Shown here: positions 14,531 to 25,800 of the stretch, piece after piece | How positions within the stretch are numbered: position 1 is the stretch's first letter | Layout of the letters: each line of letters begins with the position of its first letter | Assembly: GCA_016859345.1 (NCBI GenBank) | Contig: CM029124.1 | Coordinates: forward strand, 11,178,001 to 11,242,000 | From: Istiophorus platypterus | Lineage: Eukaryota > Chordata > Actinopteri > Istiophoriformes > Istiophoridae | Length of the DNA: 64,000 nucleotides | Direction: 5' to 3' | Translations under genes and position numbers: made by a program | The notes under the pieces: generated by a model | The model's input: the letters and a program-made list of their open reading frames with translations, nothing else | Database searches by the model: none | Told to the model about the DNA's origin: nothing

Positions 14531-14614
<84 letters not shown>
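14531..14614. repeat. long (CA)n microsatellite
   Basis: About 42 uninterrupted CA units. The overlapping frames on both strands (poly-TH and poly-CV) are artefacts of the repeat. Confidence 0.97.
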
Positions 14615-14616
<2 letters not shown>

Positions 14617-17600
14617 TGCTCAAACTCGTGTGCACGCATCGACAGTGCTCGTCTTGTTTAAGCAACAGATTCAAAGCTGGGTAACTGCTGCCCAATTTAC
14701 CCAAATGTTTAATTCTTGCTAAATTGCAATTATACAGCAGAACATAAATGTCCAAAGTTCTGATCAGCAAAATTAAAGGCAGACTTGTGAAAATATCTAA
14801 TATATAAATTTATTCAATATGTTATTTATTTATTTATCTAGTTATGAAGCCGTTTAAAACATCCACCCACTCATTTAACAACTGCACAGAATCAGATTTT
14901 AGACATACCGCCCAAAAAAATGATGCCTGTTTTTTTATGTTCAGTGATTTTAAGGTGTGGAAAATGCAATCCCAAAGCTTCCACCTCTAAAATACAATGC
15001 AAACTCTGGAGTCAAGGGTTAGGGTCACGTGCTATAGGAAAGGTTAGGACAGGGTCAGGGGTTAGCACTCTACTGCCTGCACACTGGCACCAACCAGGGG
15101 ATGGGTAAAAATATCAAGCAAATGTAATAAATGCGGTTAATTAGAATTTTTGTTTTTGCACGAAGTACAAAATCTCTGCATTGTAAAACTGAGTTTTCAA
15201 AGTGTAATTTAAAAGGTTATTTTCAGTCTAAGATTAACATATCTTAAATAGATTGTAGCTCACTATACTGGCTGTCTTGAATCACTACTTTCTATTAAAG
15301 CAATTAGGTAAATGGTGACACTAGTAACCAGTCTCACTGGACCCATATTTCTGAATTTTCCCATACATCAGAGAAGAAAGTGCATATATATCCATTTATA
15401 ATAAACAGGCAAGAGTAATGATAAGCTTTTCAATCATCAAAATGAGTCTCTTTGTGCTTCAGCGCTATTAAATGTGGACGCAATAAAAAGTGAGATTGCA
15501 GTACTTGCACAAGTCTGCGGAAAGTGGACACAAGAAATATGTGATGTACCACAACCACAATCATTCAACTAGTACGAAAACCATAGTGAATGTCCTGGCA
15601 CAGATAGAAGTATCCTCAGTGACTATATTTCTTATTTGTGTTGAGTGTATTCATTATTTCATGGTGAGATTTTAATAACTACATCCTGCCATTTCCTTGG
15701 CAATAAAACCTTAAGGCGGTTAGGAGGCGAAAAAGTTAGTTAACTCTGTTCACTTGTGGCTGATGGTGGTGTACTTTGCCTCTTTGTTCTCTTTAGCCAG
15801 GGATCAAGACTTTTTCACACTGCTAGGTAAAAGAATTACAAATTATGCCGTTGCTATTTGTGCGGGGCTACAATGAAAGCTACATACATGCTACCCTGCT
15901 GACAACCACTATCGTTTGCAACCAGTGGAGTTCAGGACTATGGGTATTTGGAGATTCATCATGGTAAGGCAGTGTGCTACATGCTTGTAAGTATACTTAT
16001 AATTTTTTTCTAGTGGATTTTCAATTCTAAAATTTGCCTAATAAGTTCAATTTCTTATTTAAGCAATACATGGACAGTCTCTCAGGACTTAATGTGTCCT
16101 GGAACCTGCTGGAACGGGATCCAAGGCTTCCAGGATTAGCAATGACACCTACTTAATTGGATTCGACACCTCCGTTGTCACTAATAACTTTAGTGTAATA
16201 CTTAATGTTATCTGTTCTATCATTCTTTTATTTCCCATTTAAGATATCTTGTATTTCTTTTTTGCGCATTTTAGGTGCATATTATATCAGATTTTGAAAA
16301 AACAAAAGGAGGAGTGAGAGAGACGTCAGTCTCTCAGGTCATGCACTGTGCACTGTTGTTATGTAGGTGCCATGCTGGATTAAAAAGAGGAGACTGATCG
16401 AAGGACAGAAGGAGCACATAACTTAGCTTGGTTTCTTAGCCTGTATACTTTTCCAGGTTGTAAAGAGAACTTTCGGCCCTAGTTCAACCCAAGCTGTTTC
16501 TACATGCCTCCCCCTATTGATTTCGAGTGATTATTTTGAATGGTCTGATTATCAAATAATTGACACTTTGTATGTGATGAGAGTTATGTTTAGGTTTCAA
16601 AGCTAGAACCTTGGCAGTGTCCAATGTGCTCTTGGGCACGAGAGTCGGACTGGCCATCGGGAGCATCGGGAAAAATTCTGGTGGGCTTCAACATCAGGTG
16701 GCCAGTGGACTGTAAAAAAAAATCCATTCATTTTACACTGGCCCTATCAGTTTGTTTACTGAACCCTGTCAGTCTTTTCCTTGGACCCGACTGTGCCTGT
16801 CATTTGGGTTGCGTACCAGAGGATGCCAAGCTTGTGTTCTGGGACTGGGTTTACTGGCCAATCACTGTGCATATGTAAAGAAAGTAAGAGGCAGATATAA
16901 AGAAAATACTTGACACAGACTAACTACATGTTTAATGTAAAGGAATGAAACAACAAAGAGTATGGTCAAACTAATGATAAGCTCCGTGGAGAGAAACAGT
17001 GTAAGGGATTAAATTAACTTTAAGGAGAAAGGCTAATGAGTCCACGGTGGCTGAGAAGAACACTCATGTAGGCTGGCTCATCTCATCAATTGTTTAAACA
17101 TGCTAACCCTTCCTAGAGCTGCCTCTGAGGCCTTTGCTGGAAGCAAACCAGCAGACACAGGACCTGGTATTTTTCCTCAGGAAAACAGCCTGCACCATTC
17201 TATGAGAGCTAGTCATCCTGGATGAGATGAGAGACCTTTAAACAGACTGCATGGTATTTAGTATTGGCACACTATATTTGCTCTGTTTGCCATCATTTCA
17301 GCTCTGTCAAATCTTCTAATGCCGTGTCAAGGCTGCTCTGTGGCCACTTGTCTCGGGTCTAAAAATTAGAAGCACAGGGTATGGGGAGTGTTCTTATCAG
17401 TTCCTTTAATCAGCATCAGTGCAACCATCTGAACACAGTATAGAAATAAAGTAAGAAAAAAGGCATGCATGTGACTCTGGTGTGGAAAAGGTGCACTGTT
17501 TAACCGCTGTTCTCATTTACAGTGTTCTCCACAGTTTGAGAATTTATTTGTGGTCATGGGTGGTGTCTGATGACCTTGCAGAGACTCATGCAGTTGAGAT

Positions 17601-17652
17601 TTGGAGATTGTAACCCACGTTATTTTCTGTAGCTTTACATACAGAATTATTA

Positions 17653-17985
17653 TTATAACAGGTATTCACCCTTGGTAATGGATGTGCTGCTTGGCTGGAA
17701 AGCAGTGGCACTTGTGTCTAGAGTGTCAAATACATTATATTCCTGGCATTTAGGCCAATGTTGTGTGGAAAAGTGTTTCAGCATACTAGTGGCGTGTCCG
17801 CCTTCACTTAACATTACCATTTTACTGACATTACAACTAGCACTGTCGTCCTCTTTCTTTGTGAAAGATGATGACAGTGCTGCCCTTGACTCCCTTTTAT
17901 TTCCAGCAGCATAGACACATGAATTTGATGTTGTTATTTTGAAATGCACAACTATCAGAAAAAGAATCAATAAGCTTGGAGGCAT
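17653..17985 (-). pseudogene. relic of a BED-type zinc finger (hAT transposase / ZBED-like)
   Basis: A 110-codon open frame on the minus strand contains ASCNVSKMVMLSEGGHATSM, then LKHFSTQHWPKCQEYN. The spacing resembles a BED zinc finger: Cys-x2-Cys, then a GG...TS..LKHL segment and His-x3-5-His. The second cysteine appears replaced by serine (CNVS) and the terminal His region is altered, so zinc binding would be lost. The rest (TLDTSATAFQPSSTS) resembles the linker after the finger in hAT transposases. No catalytic domain follows, and the frame lies in a pcdh15 intron. I infer a transposon fragment rather than a working gene; an exon of a ZBED-like gene is less likely. Confidence 0.4.
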
Positions 17986-18849
17986 ACAATTCTGATGGTT
18001 CAGACAATTTGGAACTAGGTCTCAACTGGAACCAGTTTTTGATTCCCTTGCCTAAAGAGGTAACATACTAATGAGATGCTGAAAGACATTAGTTGACAAT
18101 AGATCATTGAAAAATAGCTGAACCATTGCAGAAGTCTTATCAGTCTTACTTTATTCGTCTTATATAGTTATATAGACTTTATATAGACTTTGGAGCAGTT
18201 GTTCCTTTTCTATCTGACAAGCTTTGTGTGGCTGACTTTGGTGCAGTTCAGAATCGAGTGTGAAGAGGCAGAGGCGAGCAAAGGGAATAGTTTCCTCCCA
18301 AAAAAGTGTACTACCCACCCCCTGAATTATTGGTCTGAAAACTTGTGACAACAAAGGGGCATAAAGTGATGGAAGGGTGAGGAGTGCTTTGCATTGGAGT
18401 GCCTATTAATAGTGCAGCTCTCAGATAAAGTCTCAATTGTCATCACCATCTTATTTAAATAAAGAGGGTTTTTTTTTTGATGAAACATCTGTAGAAATAA
18501 GAAAAATATGAACCCTGTGCAAATTGCAATGAAACTGGACTTAATTTACCATCAAATAATAAATGCCTTTATTGTGGAGAGAGGCATGCCAGCTGATACT
18601 GGGCCCCATTCTGCACCATGCTATTTAATAGGTCATAATATTAACAGCTTGTCTTGTGAATATGACGTTTTTAATCAACTTTTCTTTTGCATGGCTTTAA
18701 TACTGGTGAAGATTGTAGCCTTAATAAGAGGCTTTTAATGAATCAATCAAAAAGCCTGTCATAACATTTAATGTAACTACCATTAAATGTATTTCCTTTA
18801 GGTCCAGGTATATTGCAACAGCTTTAGGTTGAAACTTGAACTTGAGTTT

Positions 18850-19072
18850 TGAGTGGCTGTGGCTTAGGACATACAGTGGGGGTGTCCTTGGGCAAGATAA
18901 TGAAACCTAAATTGCCTCGAATGTATCATCAGTATGAATGTGTATGTGTATAGAAAGCGCTGTGAAAAAGAGAAGCGCTGTATGAATGGTTGAATGTGAC
19001 ATGTAGTGTAGATAGCTTTGATTGGTGGATATGACTGGAAAAGCGCTATATAAGTGTAGTCCATTTATTATT
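18850..19072 (+). mobile_element. SINE-type element body, head damaged
   Basis: The sequence gtccttgggcaagataatga, acctaaattgcctcga, agaaagcgctgtga, gcgctgtatgaatggttgaatgtgac and ggaaaagcgctatataagtg, ending tagtccatttatta, follows a very common teleost tRNA-derived SINE body and tail. The 5' tRNA-like head, with its polymerase III boxes, is mostly missing or rearranged (only gtggctgtggcttagga remains). It is non-coding. Confidence 0.65.
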
Positions 19073-19750
19073 TATTTGCAATGGACTCACATGCCCCAAG
19101 AAAGCAACATTAAACTGTTTAAAGCAATCAATTTTTTCCCCAAATGGATGAAAATATATATTCTCAGGCACATCTGAAGAGAAACAGTGACCCATGGCTA
19201 TACCTAACTTCTGCTTGGAGAGTTACTGTGCTAATGCCAAGCTGGCAGCATTGCATTTTTCTACCACAGGTGAGTAGTTTCAATTACCCATTAAACCACT
19301 TGTTTTGAACATTCACTGCATCAAAGGGCTAATGTTTAAGGTCAGGCATGTATTTTAGTGACTTATATGGCTTCTTCCATCATCATCCGATGGAAGCTTT
19401 TTACTTTGACTGCCTCATTCAAGTGGATCTCTGCGTTCCTCAGGATGCAATGATTAAGCAGTATTTAGAGTGAATCTACTTTGGCAGATACACCACATAA
19501 AGGAATGCTAAACGGACTTCTCCTTAATAAAGCCCTTCGGCAACACTTGTTTCCGATTTCCTATTTCCGGTTGCTCAATATGCAGAGGGTTGAGAGGATC
19601 CTCACACGCTTCAGGCAACAGTTAATACAAATCATGAATTTGCAGGGACAAGATAAAAGCTAGGAGACTGCATCTTCATTTATGGGCACACTGATTTCCC
19701 ACTACTGTTGTGGGAAGCTTTCCGTCAATGAGAGAGAAAAAAACACCCTC

Positions 19751-19782
19751 TATTCTCTATTCTCTCTCTCTCTCTCTCTCTG
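19751..19782. repeat. (TC)n microsatellite
   Basis: A pyrimidine run of mainly TC units follows two partial copies of TATTCTC. Confidence 0.9.
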
Positions 19783-21602
19783 CCCCTTTCCACTCACCAA
19801 TATCCAGCTGCGCTGATCCAGTGAGATAGAAATCTCTTAAATCTGATTAACTGCTTCTGGATTTAGCTTATAGGCTGAATAAGCAAAGAAGCCTATGGAA
19901 AACATGCTTTGTTTTGCCAATAGAGATCTACTTCACAAGTGAGTGAGACTTTATGTGTTGTGTCTGGCACCTGTCAGTGGGTCTGCAGAAGCAGCAGCTT
20001 GGATAAATTAAACATGTTACGCTTCATTTGAGCAACTGGGTTGCTATTCCCTAGTGACTACCAGTATTTCTAAAGTGAAAACCTCCAAGAATGAAACTCA
20101 GCAAAGTGAAATCAAAAAAAGAAGCTAGAACCAATAAAATTGGCTTATTTCCCTTTGTAAGAGCAAACATTTATTGTCTTAACTGAGTCAAATATAATTC
20201 CACCCCAGACAATGAACGAATGAATAACTTGAAAAAAAACCTAGTGCCTTGGCCTCTTCGCCAGGAAACCTTATACTTGCTTGGCTCTTCTGACTGATGT
20301 GAAATTTTGTTCTTTTGAGGAGCAATGGGAAACAGGATTATTTATTTATTTGTTTGTCTATCTTTTCTGACCTCGACCAAACAAAGCCAGACAGACGGGT
20401 GATTATGTTGTTTGCTTTCCCATTCACTGCCATGAATGAATATAAAGGCAAATGCTCAGAAAAGATGAAATCTTATTATGTGCCATTTGTATGGTTTCTG
20501 TGTGACAGAAAAGAAGAGATGAAACACATTTAGAAGGATAATTGCTTTGGTCAATAACAGCGGGTTGCCTGTTTTACATTCCATTATGGGGAGGACGGGC
20601 CCTGGGCTGTTTCATCAAGGAGAGATAAATAAAAGGACGGTGGAGCCAGAAGAGACCCATATCCCAGGTAAATGAGTGCTTTATGACAAAGATTAGTGCA
20701 AATCCCTCACACACAGAGTGTCAGCACATGTGGGGCAAGGGAGGCTTTGGGATGCAGGCTTGGCTACCTCCATCTCATACATTCCCCCGGCAATCGATCA
20801 AAACCCCAAATCACAGCTGCACACGCAGAGAGGAAGAAGCAGGGGAGACAGTGTGACAGCCTGAATTGGAAGCTATTGCACTGACGAATGGCGGCCTCAT
20901 CTGACATAGAGCCACCCAATCATACACTTTGGATTCAAATATGCACGTAAGGTCTATGCATATGTGCACAAAGACAATTTCCCTCTCTAGGACACACAAC
21001 CACCCACACAGCAGTGCCAAGAGCATATATAGCAGGTAAGTGGAGCATCTGCGAAATAGTATTCAGACTGTATAAACAAGCTCTGGATCCTATCTGCAGT
21101 GAAAGCTGCTCATTAAACTCTGTTAACCTGCAGTGTTAATATCTGTAGGGAGAACTGAGTGAGACAAACAACCACCTGCTCCATTTAGGGGAATGCATTT
21201 CTCATTCCCTCAATGAACATATAGTTCCTCCCCAAACAGCACTCAGCACTCCCTATCAGACACACACATTTTCACAAATACACACACGCCCATTACCAAA
21301 ATGCAGATGGCAAAAACACAAAACTCATAGCAAAGAGTCATGAGGGTGAGTAAAACTACAGAGAGCTGAGAAGTGGGTGCAGGTGAGAAGGCAGAAAAGA
21401 TGAAGAGGGAAAAGAAGAGAGGAGGAGCAGAATAGTTTCGCCTGACCCGCTCAAGTGCTACATGCCTTCTGAATGTATCGCTGATTCCTGTATGGCTGTA
21501 GCACAAGTATACCACAGTCAAGACAACAACCTGCGTGGGGAGTAGACTACTCATTAATGGAGCCCCATGTCATCTCTGTATGCCAAACACCATCTGTATT
21601 CT

Positions 21603-21621
21603 GCCCCCCCCCCGACAAACA

Positions 21622-21672
<51 letters not shown>
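21603..21672. repeat. C-run plus (CA)n microsatellite
   Basis: About ten C, a short spacer, then about 24 CA units, 350 bp downstream of exon 3 in the transcript. Confidence 0.95.
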
Positions 21673-21674
<2 letters not shown>

Positions 21675-22023
21675 CCTCTTTACCCTGGGAGAATAGAGCA
21701 CTCATCACACAAACACACCCAGAACAACTAGAATTTATTTATCTATCATTTAAAATACGATCAAATTGACAATTCACTGTGTCTGACAAAGCATCCGTTG
21801 TAACCAACATGCCCCTCTTCCACTAAAGCACTGTACAGTCCCCAGTTGGGGAAGTGTTAATATGTATTGCTTTACCAAAGTCCTACTCACTGAATTACAG
21901 AAACAATCCCAGCAGTGTAATCCATGTTAGTTGAGTGCAGGGGCTTTTATCTAAGTGGAATATAGAATAAAGTGGAAGCAGAAATAGGTAAGGAGCGTAG
22001 GTGAGAAACTGTTTGCTACATAC

Positions 22024-22089
22024 CGTTTGGGCTCTCCTCGTCAATGGTAACGATGGTTGCAGGGGGGCCTGGCCGGGACAGCTTACACT
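22024..22089 (-). CDS. pcdh15: pcdh15 exon 3, N-terminus of mature protein (start of EC1)
   Basis: This 66-nt coding exon starts and ends in phase 1. It encodes (E)CKLSRPGPPATIVTIDEE followed by SPN and the first base of a glycine codon. Human PCDH15 has CKLARGGPPATIVAIDEES at the same place. The acceptor on the minus strand is a pyrimidine-rich stretch ending tacgcag; the donor is gtatgt. The cysteine at residue 32 corresponds to the N-terminal EC1 cysteine (C11 in mouse mature numbering), which forms a disulfide with a cysteine farther along EC1, outside this window. DEE in the IDEES segment is the likely first cadherin calcium-binding region. Because both boundaries are phase 1, skipping this exon would keep the frame but remove the cysteine and the first strand of EC1. 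Confidence 0.96.
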
Positions 22090-22289
22090 CTGCGTACACG
22101 AAGAGAAAAAAACAAATTAACAGAAAGGAAGCTCACTTCCTGCTTCCTATATTTAAGTTATTTACTTTGAAATCCCAATAGTATATTGGATTTCGTGGCA
22201 GCTTATAATAACTGCATAGTAGGTAGAATAAAATAGAAGAATTACAAATAGATCTAGTGTTGATACTAAAATGTACAACAGTACATTAT

Positions 22290-22855
22290 ATTTACATTTA
22301 CGGTACATGACTCAAGTACTGAGCATTGATAATGAGATACTTGTACTTTACTTGAGTCCATTTTATGCTACTTCAAACTTCATTTAATTTTAGTGGGAAA
22401 TATTTTAATTTTTGCTTCATTTATTTCATAGTTAGAGTTTTTAAGATTAAGATTTTACATTAGGAAAAGTTTTTCATAAAGCTTATAAAATGAAAAGCAA
22501 TATTTACGATTAAATTGGTTGCTTCCAACTTTTTGGCTAACAGCTACAAAAACAGACAGTGTCTACTTCTCATCCCATTTCAGATGTCTTTAAGGTGTTA
22601 GCAGCTCCACAAAAGTGAAAGTTCCCCTCCAAACTTTTTTGGGGGTTTCATTTAAATGACTGAAGACCAATTTTCCTTTTGTATTTCCTACCACATCAAT
22701 CCCTTCAGCAGAAAAGTAGTACTTATAATAAAGTAATACACAACGTAAAAGGAGAGTGCATAATTTTACTTTTGATACTTTAAGTAAATTTTGAAGCTAA
22801 TAGTTTTGTACTTTTGCTGAAATCAAATTTTGAATGAAGGACTGATACACAGTAA
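22290..22855. repeat. dispersed teleost repeat (ACTTGAGT...AAGTA type), decayed
   Basis: Blocks such as GAGATACTTGTACTTTACTTGAGT, CATTTTATGCTACTT, GTGGGAAATATT, AGATTAAGATTTTACAT, AAGCTTATAAAATG and, at the far end, CTTTTGATACTTTAAGTAAATTTTGA and TTTTGTACTTTTGCTGAA are in the order of a repeat that is frequent in percomorph introns. The copy ends about 200 bp upstream of exon 3 in the transcript. It is non-coding; its class (probably non-autonomous DNA transposon) is uncertain. Confidence 0.6.
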
Positions 22856-25800
22856 TGTCTGACTATAGCCAACAGCAATGCTAGTACCACATTGGAAAAA
22901 ACAAACAAACAAACAAATAAACAAACAAAAGAAAATGCTGACATACAATCACCGACATTGTAAATATTTCGCTGGTCTGAGGCAATAAACCTCAAAATGA
23001 TGTGTCAGTGTCTTCCTGTTATGCCATGAGCTGTCACGCTGACACATCTTGGCATCGGTGACAGGTACCACACAAACATCAACACGGATGGACTGTACGA
23101 AACTGACACCAGACAAACAGGATGGTCAAAGCATGTTGCAACATCACAAACAGAGCACTGACGAGAGTGGCTTCACAGATGGAGGTCACAGCAGCTAGAT
23201 GGCACGAGCACACGGGACACAGGTAATGGCAGCTTGACAGACAGCACCAGATGGGGCAGATGGAGAGGGTGGAGAAGAGGAGACAGGAGGAAGGGAGATG
23301 ATAGTGAAGAGGAATAGGTGCTGCAAGGCAATGCGCTCTGCAGCTGATGTGAAGAACAGTTCAGGATTAAATGTCTTTCAACAGGGAAGAGACGAGGGAG
23401 ATAGGGGGAAATAGTGACAGGGAATATAGGAATGTAATAAAATAAAAAAAAGGATAATAGACAACAGATGTTTGCCCTCTTACCCTCATACTGCCAGTCT
23501 GAAGGGGTCAGGGGTTAGTGGAGCCAGAGGGAAGCAGAGCAGAAGCATGGAAGAAAAGAAAAGCATGACACAGTTGGTTGAATATCAGCTCTGATGTTAG
23601 GAAAGGAGGAAAAGGAACATTATAAAAAAGAACAGATATTAGAAAATAGTAGAAAAGTGTGGCAGTTTCAGAGAGGATACAGTGTAGAACCTTTCAGTAA
23701 AGAAATGATGGATGTTAGTGTACCAGACACAGGTTTCTCAAAAATGGCCAGCAGGTCCCCTCTTGCTGCCGGTAGCTGCCAACTGACATTCTTCCACAAG
23801 AGAGGTAGAGGGGCACATTTTAAATATGATTCAAATTGAAAGCTAAAATAATTTATCTAGGTAAATCAAGCGGTAGCATGTCGTCTTATATTCAAGTAGT
23901 CAAGCATCTTTCTTTCTTTTTTTTTTTTTTTTTTAAATCACCCTGCCTCCATCTTGTAAGATACTGAATATCAAGCAGGAGGTGTCAGGAGGTTTCCTCT
24001 TACATGACATGTAATCAGAGATGGACAGAAAAAAAGACACATGGTCAATGGCACCACATTAGCAGTCAGCACTCTAGGGTTTCGCACCCACCCTCTGTTC
24101 CCTGACTTCAATTTTGCAACTAGGCACCTGTTGCCAGGTGCAAAACAGTGGATAGTTTTCTTATGAAATATGCATGTCCATGAGCCTTCATGGATGCGGT
24201 GGTTTAAATTGCATATTAATCAGAGATAAAAAACCTTAGGATTCAATGTTGTTGCATTTCAATTATTACTGTTTCCAAAGTGCAGATAGACCCACAATTA
24301 TTAGCCATTAAATGGCACGAGACCCTGAGGGTATAGTATAGAATATTTCATGCAAATCATTAACTGCATTTTCAACTTTTTGTTACTTTTAATATAAGTA
24401 AGTGTCATAATCTGGATGATATTTTTTTTTATACAGTCTTAATTTAGAGCTGAACTTTAAATCCATGCACGCGTTTCATCTTGCTCCATATTTGAATTTC
24501 CTTTCTTAGTACAAGGTTATATGTTGTTAAGCATATACATGCACAATCTTTTCTAATCCTAAATCCTTGGGGAACAATTATCAACACATAGTCCTACTTA
24601 TTTTGTCTTGCGCCTCTAATCCTTTAGGTGTACTCACTGATCAGAGTTCCATGATTTTACAGAAATTAGAAAACCTGTTTCCATACGGGAGGATGACGGT
24701 TTCCTTTAATGTTAACAAAACGAACAGAGCAAGCGGGTCACACCTTGCAATTGGAGACATAAACAACAAGCAACATCAAAGTAAGTATGCAAACTTGCTG
24801 AGAGAATATATGATGTAGAAAAGTGTGCACAATTGCGCGTTTGTGAAATAAAAGTTACTTGCACTCTTTTAGAGAAACTATAAGGGATCACAGACATAGT
24901 CTGTTCTGTTAGATTTACATGGTTGTGTTCAGGCACGTGTATACATGTGTCTGAGTGTGTGTCTGTGCGTGTCCACATGTGCATGTGCGTAGCTTTAAGC
25001 GGTAGTTGCAGCTTTGAGAGAGAGAAATGTGAAGAGTCTGCTTTGAAGACAAAAGGCAGAACAAAGAGATAACCCTACGAATGGAGTTGCTGCTTTTTAA
25101 CAGTCCTATATTGCAATCAGACGACAAACATATGTTGCACTGAGCAAAGGAGGCACATACATTCACATGTATGTGAATACAAACACATAACACGCACAAA
25201 CTCAAAGCTAGAAAGCCTGTTCAATCATTCACTACAAAGCTGAAATGATCCGAACACATTTATAGCTTTTAGCAGCAGGTGATATTTTCCCAATGACATT
25301 CTACTTCAAACTTTCCATCCATTTACAAAGCCTTCCAGAATAATGAGGGAGCATAAAAATTGTTCTCCTGCCAATTCACTCCCCAATGGCTGGCTGGGTT
25401 CATACAATAATGTGCCAAACAGTCTTACCAGATCTCTCAAACACACCTCCTGCAATACTCAAGATAACAATACAGGATGAAAAAACATATGAATGGAAAA
25501 CGACTAGAACATTAAACCACCAATCTGACAGACCATTAGTAATCCTTAAAAAAAACTTGATGTTTGATTCTGGATGTATAGAGCAGATTAACTTGATTCA
25601 AAAATGAGAGAATGGTAGAAGACACCAGAGATAATTTGGTGCACAGAAAAGTTTGTGTTTCAACTGCAGAGGAGAGTCGAGAAGAAAATAGATGCAGTTG
25701 TTTAAAATGGTAACCAAGCCAGAATAGTAGGAGCTAGATAAAAGACACGGTTGATCAAACAGCTCAGGGAGAGGGGTGTGCAGCAGAATGGCGTGCTCCA

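Larger units (their letters stand above)
570..22023 (-). other. pcdh15: pcdh15 intron 3 (21.5 kb)
   Basis: This intron lies between exon 3 (donor gtatgt) and exon 4 (acceptor ttcacag) and splits a glycine codon in phase 1. It is AT-rich. Recognisable contents are microsatellites (3.4, 11.4, 13.0, 14.4-14.6, 19.8 and 21.6 kb), a LINE tail (5.0-5.5 kb), dispersed repeats (7.4-8.0 kb), a BED-finger relic (17.7-18.0 kb) and a SINE-like element (18.9-19.1 kb). I see no further coding exon in 0.6-3.4, 3.5-5.0, 5.5-7.3, 8.1-12.9, 13.1-14.3, 14.7-17.6, 18.0-18.8 or 19.1-21.5 kb. The short open frames there are AT-rich, lack domain similarity and lack paired splice sites. Regulatory elements could be present but cannot be recognised without alignment. 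Confidence 0.85.

Noticed and set aside
14415..14770. Open frames of 60-93 codons on both strands
   Set aside because: They are created by the CA/GT microsatellite (poly-TH or poly-CV) and have no other coding evidence.
15010..15070. GGGTTAGGG-like sequence suggesting an internal telomeric repeat
   Set aside because: Only single degenerate units (GGTTAGGG, GGTTAGGA, GGGGTTAG) without a tandem array.
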